From: Methanomicrobiales archaeon HGW-Methanomicrobiales-2
Lineage (GTDB): Archaea > Halobacteriota > Methanomicrobia > Methanomicrobiales > Methanoculleaceae
Reading direction: 5' to 3'
NCBI GenBank assembly: GCA_002839645.1
Contig: PGYL01000019.1
Coordinates: 1-64,000 of the forward strand
Length of the DNA: 64,000 nt
Shown: positions 8,158 through 15,822 of the stretch, one piece after another
How positions within the stretch are numbered: the stretch's first letter is position 1
Layout: each line of letters opens with the position of its first letter
Program-made: the position numbers and the translations under genes
The notes under the pieces: generated by a model
Told to the model about the DNA's origin: nothing
Seen by the model: only the letters and a program-made list of their open reading frames with translations
Database searches by the model: none

Positions 8158-9009
8158 ATGAAGCATAAAGCAGTGTTTGCGGTCGACTGCCTGCATAAGC
8201 AGTATCCGGAGCCGGACCGGCTCCCAAAAGATGCATGCCTGGTGGTTGTCCGCGACGGGGGAGTCTGCGTCAGGAACGGCAGCACGCCGACCATCTTTGA
8301 AAAGGTATCCCCGGATCTACCGGGAGGGCTGCAGAGGAATGCCCGGTATCTCGGCCACCGGGGATCCGTTGCCTGCTATGCCGTCGAGGTCCCCGGCGAC
8401 CTGCCCGAAGGGCTGGCATATTCCGGCGTGCGCGAACTTGCCGGCCTCATCCCGGACGAAGAACTTGCCGTTGCCGGGCTTGCGGTCCAGATCATCGATT
8501 ACGACAGGAACACCCGGTTCTGCGGGAGGTGCGGTACGGCAACGGAGCCTGTAAGAACCGAGCGGGCCAGAGTCTGTCCGTCCTGCCACCGGGTCATGTA
8601 TCCCCGGCTCTCCCCGGCGATCGTCGTACTGGTAAGAAAGAACGACGCTATCCTCATGGTCCGCGGGACCAGAGCGCCGCCCGGCAGGTACAGCCTCGTT
8701 GCCGGTTTTGTCGAGCCCGGCGAGACGATCGAGCATGCCGTACACCGCGAAGTCCATGAGGAGACGGGGATCGCGATCAAAAATCTCCGGTATCGTACAA
8801 GCGAACCGTGGCCGTTCCCCGACTCGCTCATGCTTGCGTTCGTTGCCGAGTACGACGGCGGAGAAGTTGCCCCGGACGGCGTTGAGGTTGAGAGCGCCGT
8901 ATGGTTCGACCGGGACCATCTCCCGGACCTTCCGCCGAAACTCAGCATAACCCGTGCGCTCATCGACGACTGGGTAGCGTCAGCGTCCCGGGACCCTGAA
9001 CTGCGATGA
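8158..9009 (+). CDS. nudC: NADH pyrophosphatase (NudC-type Nudix hydrolase)
   Basis: A Nudix hydrolase with the full NudC layout: an N-terminal domain, a four-cysteine zinc ribbon (FCGRCG...VCPSCH), the Nudix box GFVEPGETIEHAVHREVHEETGI and the NADH-specific SEPWPFPDSLM motif (the SQPWPFPxS signature). It hydrolyses NAD(H) to NMN(H) and AMP, and homologues remove NAD caps from RNA. The ORF opens at GTG 8101; ATG 8134 and 8158 are alternatives and none has a strong ribosome site. I use 8158 because it gives a family-typical length of about 283 residues. Confidence 0.88.
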   Translation: MKHKAVFAVDCLHKQYPEPDRLPKDACLVVVRDGGVCVRNGSTPTIFEKVSPDLPGGLQRNARYLGHRGSVACYAVEVPGDLPEGLAYSGVRELAGLIPDEELAVAGLAVQIIDYDRNTRFCGRCGTATEPVRTERARVCPSCHRVMYPRLSPAIVVLVRKNDAILMVRGTRAPPGRYSLVAGFVEPGETIEHAVHREVHEETGIAIKNLRYRTSEPWPFPDSLMLAFVAEYDGGEVAPDGVEVESAVWFDRDHLPDLPPKLSITRALIDDWVASASRDPELR

Positions 9010-9028
9010 ATTGAAAGCGGTGAAAGCG

Positions 9029-9631
9029 ATGAAAAGACCCAGAGTCGTTGCATTCAACGGAAGCCCCCGGAAAGACGGCAACACGTCCATCCTGATCCGG
9101 CACATCTTTGACGAACTTGAGAACGAAGGCATAGAGACGGAGCTCGTCCAGGTCGGCGGGCAGATGATCCGCGGATGTGCGGATTGCCGGAGATGCTTCG
9201 AGAACCAGGACCTGCGGTGTGCCTTTGACGACGATATCGTAAATGACTGCATCGAGAAGATGATCGATGCCGACGGGATCATCCTTGGCTCCCCGGTCTA
9301 TTTCCTTGACGTCACGTCCGAGATGAAAGCCCTGATCGACCGTGCAGGCGTCGTAGCCAGGGCGAACGGCGGGCTCTTCCGGCGCAAGGCGGCGATTGCC
9401 GCGGCAGCGGTGCGGAGATCCGGTGCAAACCATACCGTCGATACCCTGCTGCATTTCATGCTCTACAGCGGGATGACGGTTCCGGGAGCCCCGGTGATCG
9501 GTATCGGCCGGGATATCGGGGACGTCCTGAAGGACGAAGAAGGCATTGAACGGGCAAGAGAAGCCGGAAAGAACATGGCCTGGCTGCTGAAGACGATCGC
9601 ATCGGCAGATCAACCGGAGGAGATCGTATGA
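9029..9631 (+). CDS. Iron-sulfur flavoprotein / NADPH-dependent FMN reductase family
   Basis: About 200 residues with the flavodoxin-like fold. The FMN phosphate loop is FNGSPRKDGNTS, followed by 'IRGCADCRRCFENQDLRC', the compact Cx2Cx2Cx7C motif of iron-sulfur flavoproteins that holds a [4Fe-4S] cluster, and then LGSPVYFLDVTSEMKALIDR. It probably moves electrons between ferredoxin and an oxidant, perhaps in oxygen or peroxide defence. GGTGA lies 6 nt before ATG 9029, making it a better start than TTG 9011. The next gene overlaps by 4 nt. Confidence 0.85.
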   Translation: MKRPRVVAFNGSPRKDGNTSILIRHIFDELENEGIETELVQVGGQMIRGCADCRRCFENQDLRCAFDDDIVNDCIEKMIDADGIILGSPVYFLDVTSEMKALIDRAGVVARANGGLFRRKAAIAAAAVRRSGANHTVDTLLHFMLYSGMTVPGAPVIGIGRDIGDVLKDEEGIERAREAGKNMAWLLKTIASADQPEEIV

Positions 9632-10425
9632 AGATAGAATCGGTAAAACTGGTATGTTTCTCGCCTACGGGAACATCAAAAACGGTTATTTTGGGTATTG
9701 CACGAGGAATCGACCATGGCACGGCGGAACTCATAGACATCACCACGCCGCAGGCAAGAATTGAGCCGCTGGAGACGTCGGAGAATGAATTGCTTATCGT
9801 TGCAGTTCCGGTCTACATGGGGAGAGTGCCGGCCCTCCTGATGGAATGGCTGCAGGCGATCAGAGCTCATGATACGCCTGCAGTGAGTGTCGTTGTCTAT
9901 GGCAACCGGGTGTATGACGATGCACTCCTCGAACTGAACGATATTCTGGCTCAACGCGGCTGTAAACCGATCGCCGGTGCAGCGTTCATCGGGGAGCATT
10001 CGTTCTCCAGCGCCGATACGCCGACGGCAGAAGGTCGCCCGGATGCAGCCGACCTGCACCACGCAGAGGCATTCGGGCGAAAGATACGGGAGAAACTCGA
10101 CACCATTCCATCGGCCGACCGGATCTCTGATGTAACGATACCCGGCTGCCGTCCTTACCGGGGGGACGCGAAGTTGTGGATTGTTGATTTTATCGAGGTT
10201 AGCGATGCGTGTATCCGGTGCGGGACCTGTGCAGAGGGATGTCCCACCGGCGCTATCGACCGGGACGGTAATTCGACCGACGCGGGAAAATGCATCACGT
10301 GCTGCGCCTGCATCAAACACTGCCCTGCGCACGCGAGAACGATGAAGCCCGGCCCGGTCAGGGACGCTTCGGTTCGGTTGAGCACCCTGTATAAAGAACG
10401 AAAAGAGCCCGAATATTTCCTGTAA
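9628..10425 (+). CDS. Flavodoxin-ferredoxin fusion (EFR1 family)
   Basis: A 265-residue fusion: an N-terminal flavodoxin-like domain with the FMN loop SPTGTSKTV and a VYMGRVPALL segment, then a C-terminal ferredoxin domain with two [4Fe-4S] motifs, CIRCGTCAEGCP and CITCCACIKHCP. Such proteins carry electrons in strict anaerobes. The GTATGA overlap with the preceding iron-sulfur flavoprotein suggests that the two proteins exchange electrons. The TetR gene downstream may control the pair. Confidence 0.88.
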   Translation: MKIESVKLVCFSPTGTSKTVILGIARGIDHGTAELIDITTPQARIEPLETSENELLIVAVPVYMGRVPALLMEWLQAIRAHDTPAVSVVVYGNRVYDDALLELNDILAQRGCKPIAGAAFIGEHSFSSADTPTAEGRPDAADLHHAEAFGRKIREKLDTIPSADRISDVTIPGCRPYRGDAKLWIVDFIEVSDACIRCGTCAEGCPTGAIDRDGNSTDAGKCITCCACIKHCPAHARTMKPGPVRDASVRLSTLYKERKEPEYFL

Positions 10426-10481
10426 CGAGATATTCCTGCCGGCAAACGGGGAAATCCAACAGATAGGGGTGAAGCGGAACT

Positions 10482-11207
10482 ATGGGAATCGCCGAGAGAA
10501 GACAACGAGAAAAAGAACAGCGAAAGACCGGGATCGTCGATGCAGCCGAGCGTCTCTTTTTTTCCCGGAGTTACGAAGACGTCTCCATGGAGGATATCGC
10601 CCGAGAGGTCGAACTGAATAAGGCTACCATCTATCTCTATTTTAAAAATAAGGAGACTCTTTTCGCTACCATCGTGCTCCGCGGCATCCGGATCCTCACG
10701 GAGAGCTACACCGGGTGCATGGAGAAACAGGTTCCCGGAATCGTCAAAGTAACCCTGATGGGCCAGGCGTATTACCGGTTTGCACAGGAATACCCGGATT
10801 ATCTCCGGCTCATCCACTTCTACGGGTCCGAACGGTTTTCGAGGGAGAACCCCTATGCCGCGGAGATCGGGAAGGGCTACGGCACCTGCCGCCTGATTCT
10901 CGCGGATGCGATAGCGGAGGGGATCGATGACGGGACAATCCGGGCCGATCTCGATCCGTTCCTGACCTCGATGTATCTTATGATATCCTTTATGGGCATC
11001 CTCTCCATGGAGAACAGATGGAAGCTGGTGATTGAGGCGGAAGGGTTCAACTACGAGCAGTTCGCGAGCGAATTCTTCCGGTTCATCATTCCGGCAATCG
11101 CTTCCGGCGAGGGAACTTGCAACGTGGATTTCGCGGGTTTTGAACTGCCCGGATTCTTGCTGACCGAATCTATCCTACCGGAGGGGGAACAGGAGAAACG
11201 ATCCTGA
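10482..11207 (+). CDS. TetR/AcrR-family transcriptional regulator
   Basis: A 241-residue regulator with the TetR N-terminal helix-turn-helix (IVDAAERLFFSRSYEDVSMEDIAREVELNKATIYLYFKNKETLF) and a variable helical ligand-binding C-terminal domain. GGGGTGA precedes ATG 10482. It lies 56 bp after the flavodoxin-ferredoxin gene on the same strand and is a candidate repressor of the redox genes or itself. The C-terminal extension of about 40 residues after the last predicted helix is unusual. Confidence 0.9.
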   Translation: MGIAERRQREKEQRKTGIVDAAERLFFSRSYEDVSMEDIAREVELNKATIYLYFKNKETLFATIVLRGIRILTESYTGCMEKQVPGIVKVTLMGQAYYRFAQEYPDYLRLIHFYGSERFSRENPYAAEIGKGYGTCRLILADAIAEGIDDGTIRADLDPFLTSMYLMISFMGILSMENRWKLVIEAEGFNYEQFASEFFRFIIPAIASGEGTCNVDFAGFELPGFLLTESILPEGEQEKRS

Positions 11208-11269
11208 TCTTCAGCAGGCGAAGGCAACCGTCGCCCGAATAGTCCGGATATACATTCAAGCATCCGGTC

Positions 11270-11449
11270 TTACTGCACTCTTTCGCCTGGATAACGGTCG
11301 GTATCCTCATCACATTCGAGGATGAACGCCCCCTGATACCCGCACTGCCGACAATGATACAGCGTCGCATACAGGCCACGGGCATCCCAGTAGATGTCGG
11401 TGCTCCGGCACACCGGGCAGCGGAGAACTTTCCGGGTCGATTCACTCAT
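11270..11449 (-). CDS. Small zinc-ribbon protein
   Basis: A 59-residue protein (start ATG 11449; the ORF track opens at 11485) with two CxxC knuckles, LRCPVCRST and HCRQCGYQG, that form a zinc ribbon. An acidic tail (LECDEDTD) follows. Small ribbons of this type are common in methanogens, and their roles are mostly unknown. GAGGATAG before ATG 11449 supports the shorter start. It is convergent with the TetR gene. Confidence 0.7.
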   Translation of the reverse strand: MSESTRKVLRCPVCRSTDIYWDARGLYATLYHCRQCGYQGAFILECDEDTDRYPGERVQ

Positions 11450-11835
11450 GCTATCCTCTTGAGGGCCGCCAGGATTTGATGACATCGTCCACTACGGGAG
11501 GCGGGGTCTTTACAGATGTGTTCATCGCCCTCAAAGGATGGGCGGTGGAGTGATAACGATGCGGCTTTGCTCCAGGGGAGCGGGTATCCCCTACCTCTGA
11601 CCTTGATTCCTGCGCCCGCATAGATTGCACTCCGGAACCGGACCTGACCGCGCAACCGACACCCACGTTGAGGATCCGACCCTCTTCCGATTCCACCACT
11701 ACCACGCCTGGACCCGGCCCGGGAGCCGGAGCCGGCCGCGGAGAATAGAACAGAGCCCAACGAACGGCTTTCAAGCATATCTCCGCTCGCAAGGTTGATG
11801 CTCCCCTGCAGGCATTAATACATTCAGGGGCTGGC
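11450..11835. other. Intergenic region, no convincing gene
   Basis: The minus-strand ORFs here are low-complexity shadows rich in Gly, Ser and Arg. The last 50 bp carry AAGGTTGATGCTCCCCTG (about 11791) and an inverted repeat CCCCTG...CAGGGG just before the start at 11836. A 17/18 match to the first motif precedes the antitoxin gene at 22995, so it may be a promoter element. Confidence 0.5.
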
Positions 11836-12585
11836 ATGGATCTTGCAGCGTTCTTCAGGAATGAGGGAGTCGACGTCTTCTCCCGGGTCGGCATCGAGGC
11901 TCTCCCCGATGCGGACAGAGCGTCGGTGCTGCAGTTCTTCCCGGCCGCCCGGTCCGTGATCGTCTTCGGAAAGGAAGTCCCGGTCCCGGTGTACCGGATG
12001 CTGCCAGGGGAAAAGACCCAACAGATGCTCCGGATTGCAGAGAGCCTGGACAACGCTGCCGCCCGGCTCGCCGGCTGCCTGGATGCGGAGCATATCCCGT
12101 CCCTTCCTATCCCGCTCTACCTGCCCGTGCGGATTGTCGACGGGAAGGTGCAGGGGGTCGTCCGGTTAAAGCACATTGCAGCGGCCGGGGGGCTTGGGGA
12201 GATTGGAAAGAATACCGTCCTCCTCAATCGCCGGTTCGGCCCGCGGCTGCTCTTGAGCGGTGTCGTGACCGGAGCCCCGGCTCAGGGGGCAGGAAAGAGA
12301 GCCGGAACGAGTGGGGCTCCGCTCTGTACCGGATGCGGAGCCTGCGTCCGGGCGTGCCCGGAAGGGGCGATCGGGCCGGACGGTGTCGACGCGTTCCGGT
12401 GCCGGACTGTGCGTGCATGGGTCCCGCCCCCGGTCGTCCCGGTCGTGAAGTGGCTGCTCCGGCGGCAGTTGCTGCTCAGGGGTATGGCCCCGCTTGCGCC
12501 GTTGATCGCCAGGACGGCAACGATCCGGTGCAGCCTCTGCGTCACCGGATGCCCGGCATTTCCGGGAGTTGAGGGGGAGAGATAA
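11836..12585 (+). CDS. QueG-like 4Fe-4S reductase
   Basis: A 249-residue protein resembling the epoxyqueuosine reductase QueG/DUF1730 family: an N-terminal cobalamin-type domain (FPAARSVIVFGKEVPVP, LGEIGKNTVLLNRRFGPRLLLSGVVT) and a C-terminal ferredoxin segment LCTGCGACVRACPEGAIG. A last cysteine group, IRCSLCVTGCPAFPG, may complete a second cluster. A role in cofactor or reductive chemistry is likely. It is shorter than bacterial QueG (about 380) and lacks its HEAT-like tail, so a queuosine role is not assumed. Confidence 0.75.
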   Translation: MDLAAFFRNEGVDVFSRVGIEALPDADRASVLQFFPAARSVIVFGKEVPVPVYRMLPGEKTQQMLRIAESLDNAAARLAGCLDAEHIPSLPIPLYLPVRIVDGKVQGVVRLKHIAAAGGLGEIGKNTVLLNRRFGPRLLLSGVVTGAPAQGAGKRAGTSGAPLCTGCGACVRACPEGAIGPDGVDAFRCRTVRAWVPPPVVPVVKWLLRRQLLLRGMAPLAPLIARTATIRCSLCVTGCPAFPGVEGER

Positions 12586-12666
12586 GGGCCGGCTCTGTCG
12601 GAGCGTTCACGAACCCCGTTTGACTACTGCAGAACCGGTTAAATCGTTCCCGGATCAATATAATGT

Positions 12667-13257
12667 ATGGATATCTTCGATTCGGTCTACCGGGGCACAC
12701 CTCCCTGGGACATCGGCCGGCCCCAGAAGGCGTTCATCGAGCTCGCCCGGGCCGGAGAGATTACCGGCTCCGTCCTGGACGTAGGGTGCGGAACGGGGGA
12801 TCACGTCCTCTTTTTTGCGGAGGAAGGGCATGAGGCGTTCGGGATCGACACCGCCTCTCTTGCGATCCAGAAGGCAGAGGAGAAGGCGGCCAGAAGAGGG
12901 CTGCAGGCGCACTTCCTTGTCTGGAACGCACTGGACCTCCGCGGGCTCAACAGGAAGTTCGACACCGTCATCGATTCCGGCTTCTTCCATACCCTCTCCG
13001 ACGAAGACCGGCCGGTCTTCGCGGATAACCTCGCAGCCGTCCTCGCACCCGGTGGGAACTACTTCATGCTCTGCTTCAGCGACCAGAATCCCGGCGAATA
13101 CCCTCTTCCAAGGAGGATCGCGAAGAGTGAGATCCGGGATACCTTCCGGGACGGGTGGTCCGTCAATTACATCCGGCCGGCGATCTTCGAGAACAGTATC
13201 CAGGCCGAAGGGCACCATGCCTGGCTTACGTCGATATCAAGGACCGTGCAGGGATGA
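12667..13257 (+). CDS. Class I SAM-dependent methyltransferase
   Basis: A 196-residue Rossmann methyltransferase. Motif I is LDVGCGTGDHVLFFAEEGH, the acidic motif II is FGIDTASLAI, and post-motif regions include FDTVIDSGFFHTLSDEDR and LAPGGNYFMLCFSD. The pattern resembles thiopurine/TehB-like enzymes that methylate small molecules or metalloids. GGTTAAATCGTTCCCGG about 30 bp upstream resembles a TATA element. It is monocistronic, ending before the mobile-element region. Confidence 0.85.
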   Translation: MDIFDSVYRGTPPWDIGRPQKAFIELARAGEITGSVLDVGCGTGDHVLFFAEEGHEAFGIDTASLAIQKAEEKAARRGLQAHFLVWNALDLRGLNRKFDTVIDSGFFHTLSDEDRPVFADNLAAVLAPGGNYFMLCFSDQNPGEYPLPRRIAKSEIRDTFRDGWSVNYIRPAIFENSIQAEGHHAWLTSISRTVQG

Positions 13258-13586
13258 CCGGGCCGGGGCTGCCGGCGAACTCCGCTAACGTTTTTTGAAG
13301 AAGCCCCCGGAGATCAAATAATCGACTTCCTTTCGAAGCCTGATGGCTTCTCATGCTCGCTACGCTCGCACTTCGCATCTGTCGGTGCTCCTGCTCCGTT
13401 CCTTCGGAACATCGCACCCTTCGGCCCGGCACACTTCGCGTGTTGCGATCGTATCGTTCAATGCCCGTGTCAGGATTTGCGAAATACGGTGCTGGCGAAC
13501 TCCGCCTCCAATCCGCTCACCGCCGGAAGTATCCCCGGAATCCCGGATAACGTCATCATGAGCGCGATGTTTTGACCGGAAATATG
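13258..13586. repeat. Decayed repetitive region left of the MITE
   Basis: No gene is visible. The stretch is full of short palindromes such as GCTCGCTACGCTCGC, TTCCTTCGGAA and CACTTCGCGTG, and it repeats GGCGAACTCCGC at about 13274 and 13494. It probably holds relics of repetitive or mobile DNA. TAACGTTTTTTG near 13286 may terminate the methyltransferase transcript. Confidence 0.4.
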
Positions 13587-13754
13587 GGCTTTGTTGAAAC
13601 CCCACCTGCTTGTTCCAGATGGCCACAATCAGGGGGTACTCAGGGGCACGGCTTTCCACCCGGTATCGCCATGACTGCCCCCGCCGACAGGCCTGGTCCG
13701 GCACCAGCCTCATCAGGGTTAGGATGAAGATCAGAATTGGGTTTCAACAGAGCC
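13587..13754. mobile_element. 168-bp MITE with TIRs and 8-bp target duplication
   Basis: The left end GGCTTTGTTGAAACCCC (13587-13603) is the inverted partner of the right end GGGTTTCAACAGAGCC (13739-13754). The element is flanked on both sides by GAAATATG (13579-13586 and 13755-13762), an 8-bp target site duplication. It encodes no transposase, so it is a non-autonomous element. Ends close to GGCTCTGTTG with 8-bp duplications are typical of IS6-like elements; that family assignment is inference. Partial copies lie at 1-116 and 33180-33294. Confidence 0.85.
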
Positions 13755-13907
13755 GAAATATGCACATCTCAAATCTTCCCATTTTAATCCCGGGAACTCC
13801 GTCAGAAGTACCCCAAAATCATCATAGCGCCACATTCTGCCACGATATATTTGCGAGCGTTTAAGTGCCCACTTCTGCAATAGAATCCTGAAGGAGGAGT
13901 ATTCAGT

Positions 13908-15278
13908 ATGACAGTCAAGAATGTTCTGATCGTCGCCATTGTTGCGCTGATTGCCGTTGCCGCAGGGATTATGATAATATTTGCGCCCGGTGAGACCGAA
14001 CCGACCCCCGGCATGATCGTGCCGGTGCAGAAGGTGCCCACGCCGGACGAGATGAAAGCCCTCGCAGCGGAGATTGCAGGGCAGATCGACGGCGACGCTC
14101 TTGCCGCGCTCAAGCCGGGAGACGAGAACACGCCGGCGTACATCGCCATCCACGACCGGCTCAATACATTCCGGTCCGCAAACCCCGAGATCGTCTACAT
14201 CTCTACGATGCGCAGGGCGGAAAACGGCACCGAGCATGTCGTTGATGCAGACTACGGCAGCGCCGGTGCATACGCGATCGGTGGCGGGTACCACGCTGCG
14301 GACCCCGAAACCCCGTACCTCGCCGGCTTTGAAGAACCCTTTGCTGAGGTTTACTCCGCCGTGTACGGGTATGCTCCGGTGAAGAACGCCGGCGGCGCCG
14401 GCGTCGGGCTGGTCTGCATCGAGCCGAATGGCTCGATCGGTCAGGAGAGACTCGAAGCCCTCGCGGTGGAGATTGCAGGTAAGATAGACGGCGACGCTAT
14501 GGCGGCGCTCAAGCCCGGCGACGAGAACACGTCGGGGTATATCGCCATCCGCGACCAGCTCGAGGCCTTCCGGACCACGAACCCTGAGATCGCCTACGTA
14601 TATACGATGCGCAAAGCCGGGAACGTCACCGAGTACGTCGTGGATGCCGACTACGGCAGCGACGACGGAGTCGCCATCGGCGAAGGCTACACCCTGACGG
14701 ACCTCGACACCGTTCTTCTTGCCGGTTTTGAAGGGCCCACGGCCGAGATCTACAGCCTCATCTGCGGGTATGCCCCGATAAGAGATGCGACCGGCGCGAG
14801 CATCGGGATGGCAGCCATCGAAGCAGGGAGCCCGATCACGCAGGAGCGGCTGAAAGCCCTCGCGGTGGAGGCTGCAGACGAGATCGACGGCACTGCGATG
14901 GCGGCGCTCAAGCCCGGCGACGAGAATACCCCGGCATACATCTCGATCCGCGACCGGCTTGATGCCTTCCGTGACGCAAACCCCGGGGTCGTCTACGTCT
15001 ATACTATGCGTAAGACCGAGAACGCCACCGAGTACGCCGTTGACGCAGACTACGGCAACGGCTACGCGCCCGCGATAGGCTATGTCTATGTGCCCACGGA
15101 AGAGGACGTCGCGTTCCTCGCCGGCTTTGAGGAACCCTCTGCTGAACCCGGGTTCTACACCGATGAGTGGGGCAACGAGACCGCCACCATCCTCACCGGG
15201 TATGCTCCGGTCAGGGACGCGACCGGCGCCGTTGTCGGGCTCGTCGGCGTCGATGTGGGGTTCGTCCACAAACCATAG
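13908..15278 (+). CDS. Membrane-anchored protein with three tandem sensory-type repeats
   Basis: A 456-residue protein with an N-terminal hydrophobic anchor (VLIVAIVALIAVAAGIMIIFA), a Thr/Pro linker and three repeats of about 130 residues. Each repeat contains IDGDAxAALKPGDEN, then FRxxNPxIxYVYTMR, VDADYG and GYAPxRDATGAxxG. These resemble the extracytoplasmic PDC/Cache-like sensor module usually found singly in histidine kinases or chemoreceptors; here there is no output domain. GGAGGAG upstream fits ATG 13908. It may bind ligand outside the cell and act with a separate partner. The ligand is unknown. Confidence 0.75.
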   Translation: MTVKNVLIVAIVALIAVAAGIMIIFAPGETEPTPGMIVPVQKVPTPDEMKALAAEIAGQIDGDALAALKPGDENTPAYIAIHDRLNTFRSANPEIVYISTMRRAENGTEHVVDADYGSAGAYAIGGGYHAADPETPYLAGFEEPFAEVYSAVYGYAPVKNAGGAGVGLVCIEPNGSIGQERLEALAVEIAGKIDGDAMAALKPGDENTSGYIAIRDQLEAFRTTNPEIAYVYTMRKAGNVTEYVVDADYGSDDGVAIGEGYTLTDLDTVLLAGFEGPTAEIYSLICGYAPIRDATGASIGMAAIEAGSPITQERLKALAVEAADEIDGTAMAALKPGDENTPAYISIRDRLDAFRDANPGVVYVYTMRKTENATEYAVDADYGNGYAPAIGYVYVPTEEDVAFLAGFEEPSAEPGFYTDEWGNETATILTGYAPVRDATGAVVGLVGVDVGFVHKP

Positions 15279-15371
15279 ACGCCCAAACGGGGATTGCCGG
15301 GACGGGATGAATGAACTCCCCGTCCCGGTGCGGCAAAGGGGGAGAACCTCTTCACGCAGCGAGGACGTAGC

Positions 15372-15662
15372 ATGCACCGCACAACTTCCAGAGCGGACCG
15401 AATGGTTCTCCTCGATGAGGTCATTGCGCTCACCCGGGAGCATGGAGATATCCTTGCCCGATACCACGTCCATGCGATGGACGACCTCGACCGCATCCGG
15501 GAGGAGTGCCGCAGGACTGCCGGTGAACGTGTGCAACTGGAGTATATCATCCGGGCAAAGATGATGAAGGCGGAGAGAATAGAAGATGAGCGGTCTCCGG
15601 GACGATCCGTAGCCAGACCCGGTTCGGCTCTGCCGTTGCTATGGCCTCGTCGACAGTTATGA
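15372..15662 (+). CDS. Small paralogous protein, copy 1
   Basis: A 96-residue protein starting RTTSRADRMVLLDEVIALTREHGDILARYHVHAMDDLDRIREECRR. It is clearly related to the 98-residue protein at 18577-18873, including the start region and the LEYxIxxAKxMKAxRxE helix. Both are helical, charged and lack membrane segments. The last 25 residues (RSVARPGSALPLLWPRRQL) do not match the paralogue and may come from a 3' frame change. The two copies flank the substrate-binding lipoprotein and membrane gene. I do not recognise the family. Confidence 0.55.
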   Translation: MHRTTSRADRMVLLDEVIALTREHGDILARYHVHAMDDLDRIREECRRTAGERVQLEYIIRAKMMKAERIEDERSPGRSVARPGSALPLLWPRRQL

Positions 15663-15822
15663 TACTCCTCCCGGGCGTGAAGTCTCAAAGGACGGGAGTC
15701 CGATCTTCTCGCTCGCGGCCCGAGCACGCCCCCTTGCTCTGGAAGTTTGATAAAAAACCATATTTGAACTGCCGTCAAAGTACAACGATTGGCTGCCGAT
15801 CCCGGGTACCCTGGCGTTTACC

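Noticed and set aside
13731-15536. 601-codon minus-strand ORF
   Set aside because: It is the antisense shadow of the triple-repeat sensor gene and shows the same repeat period.
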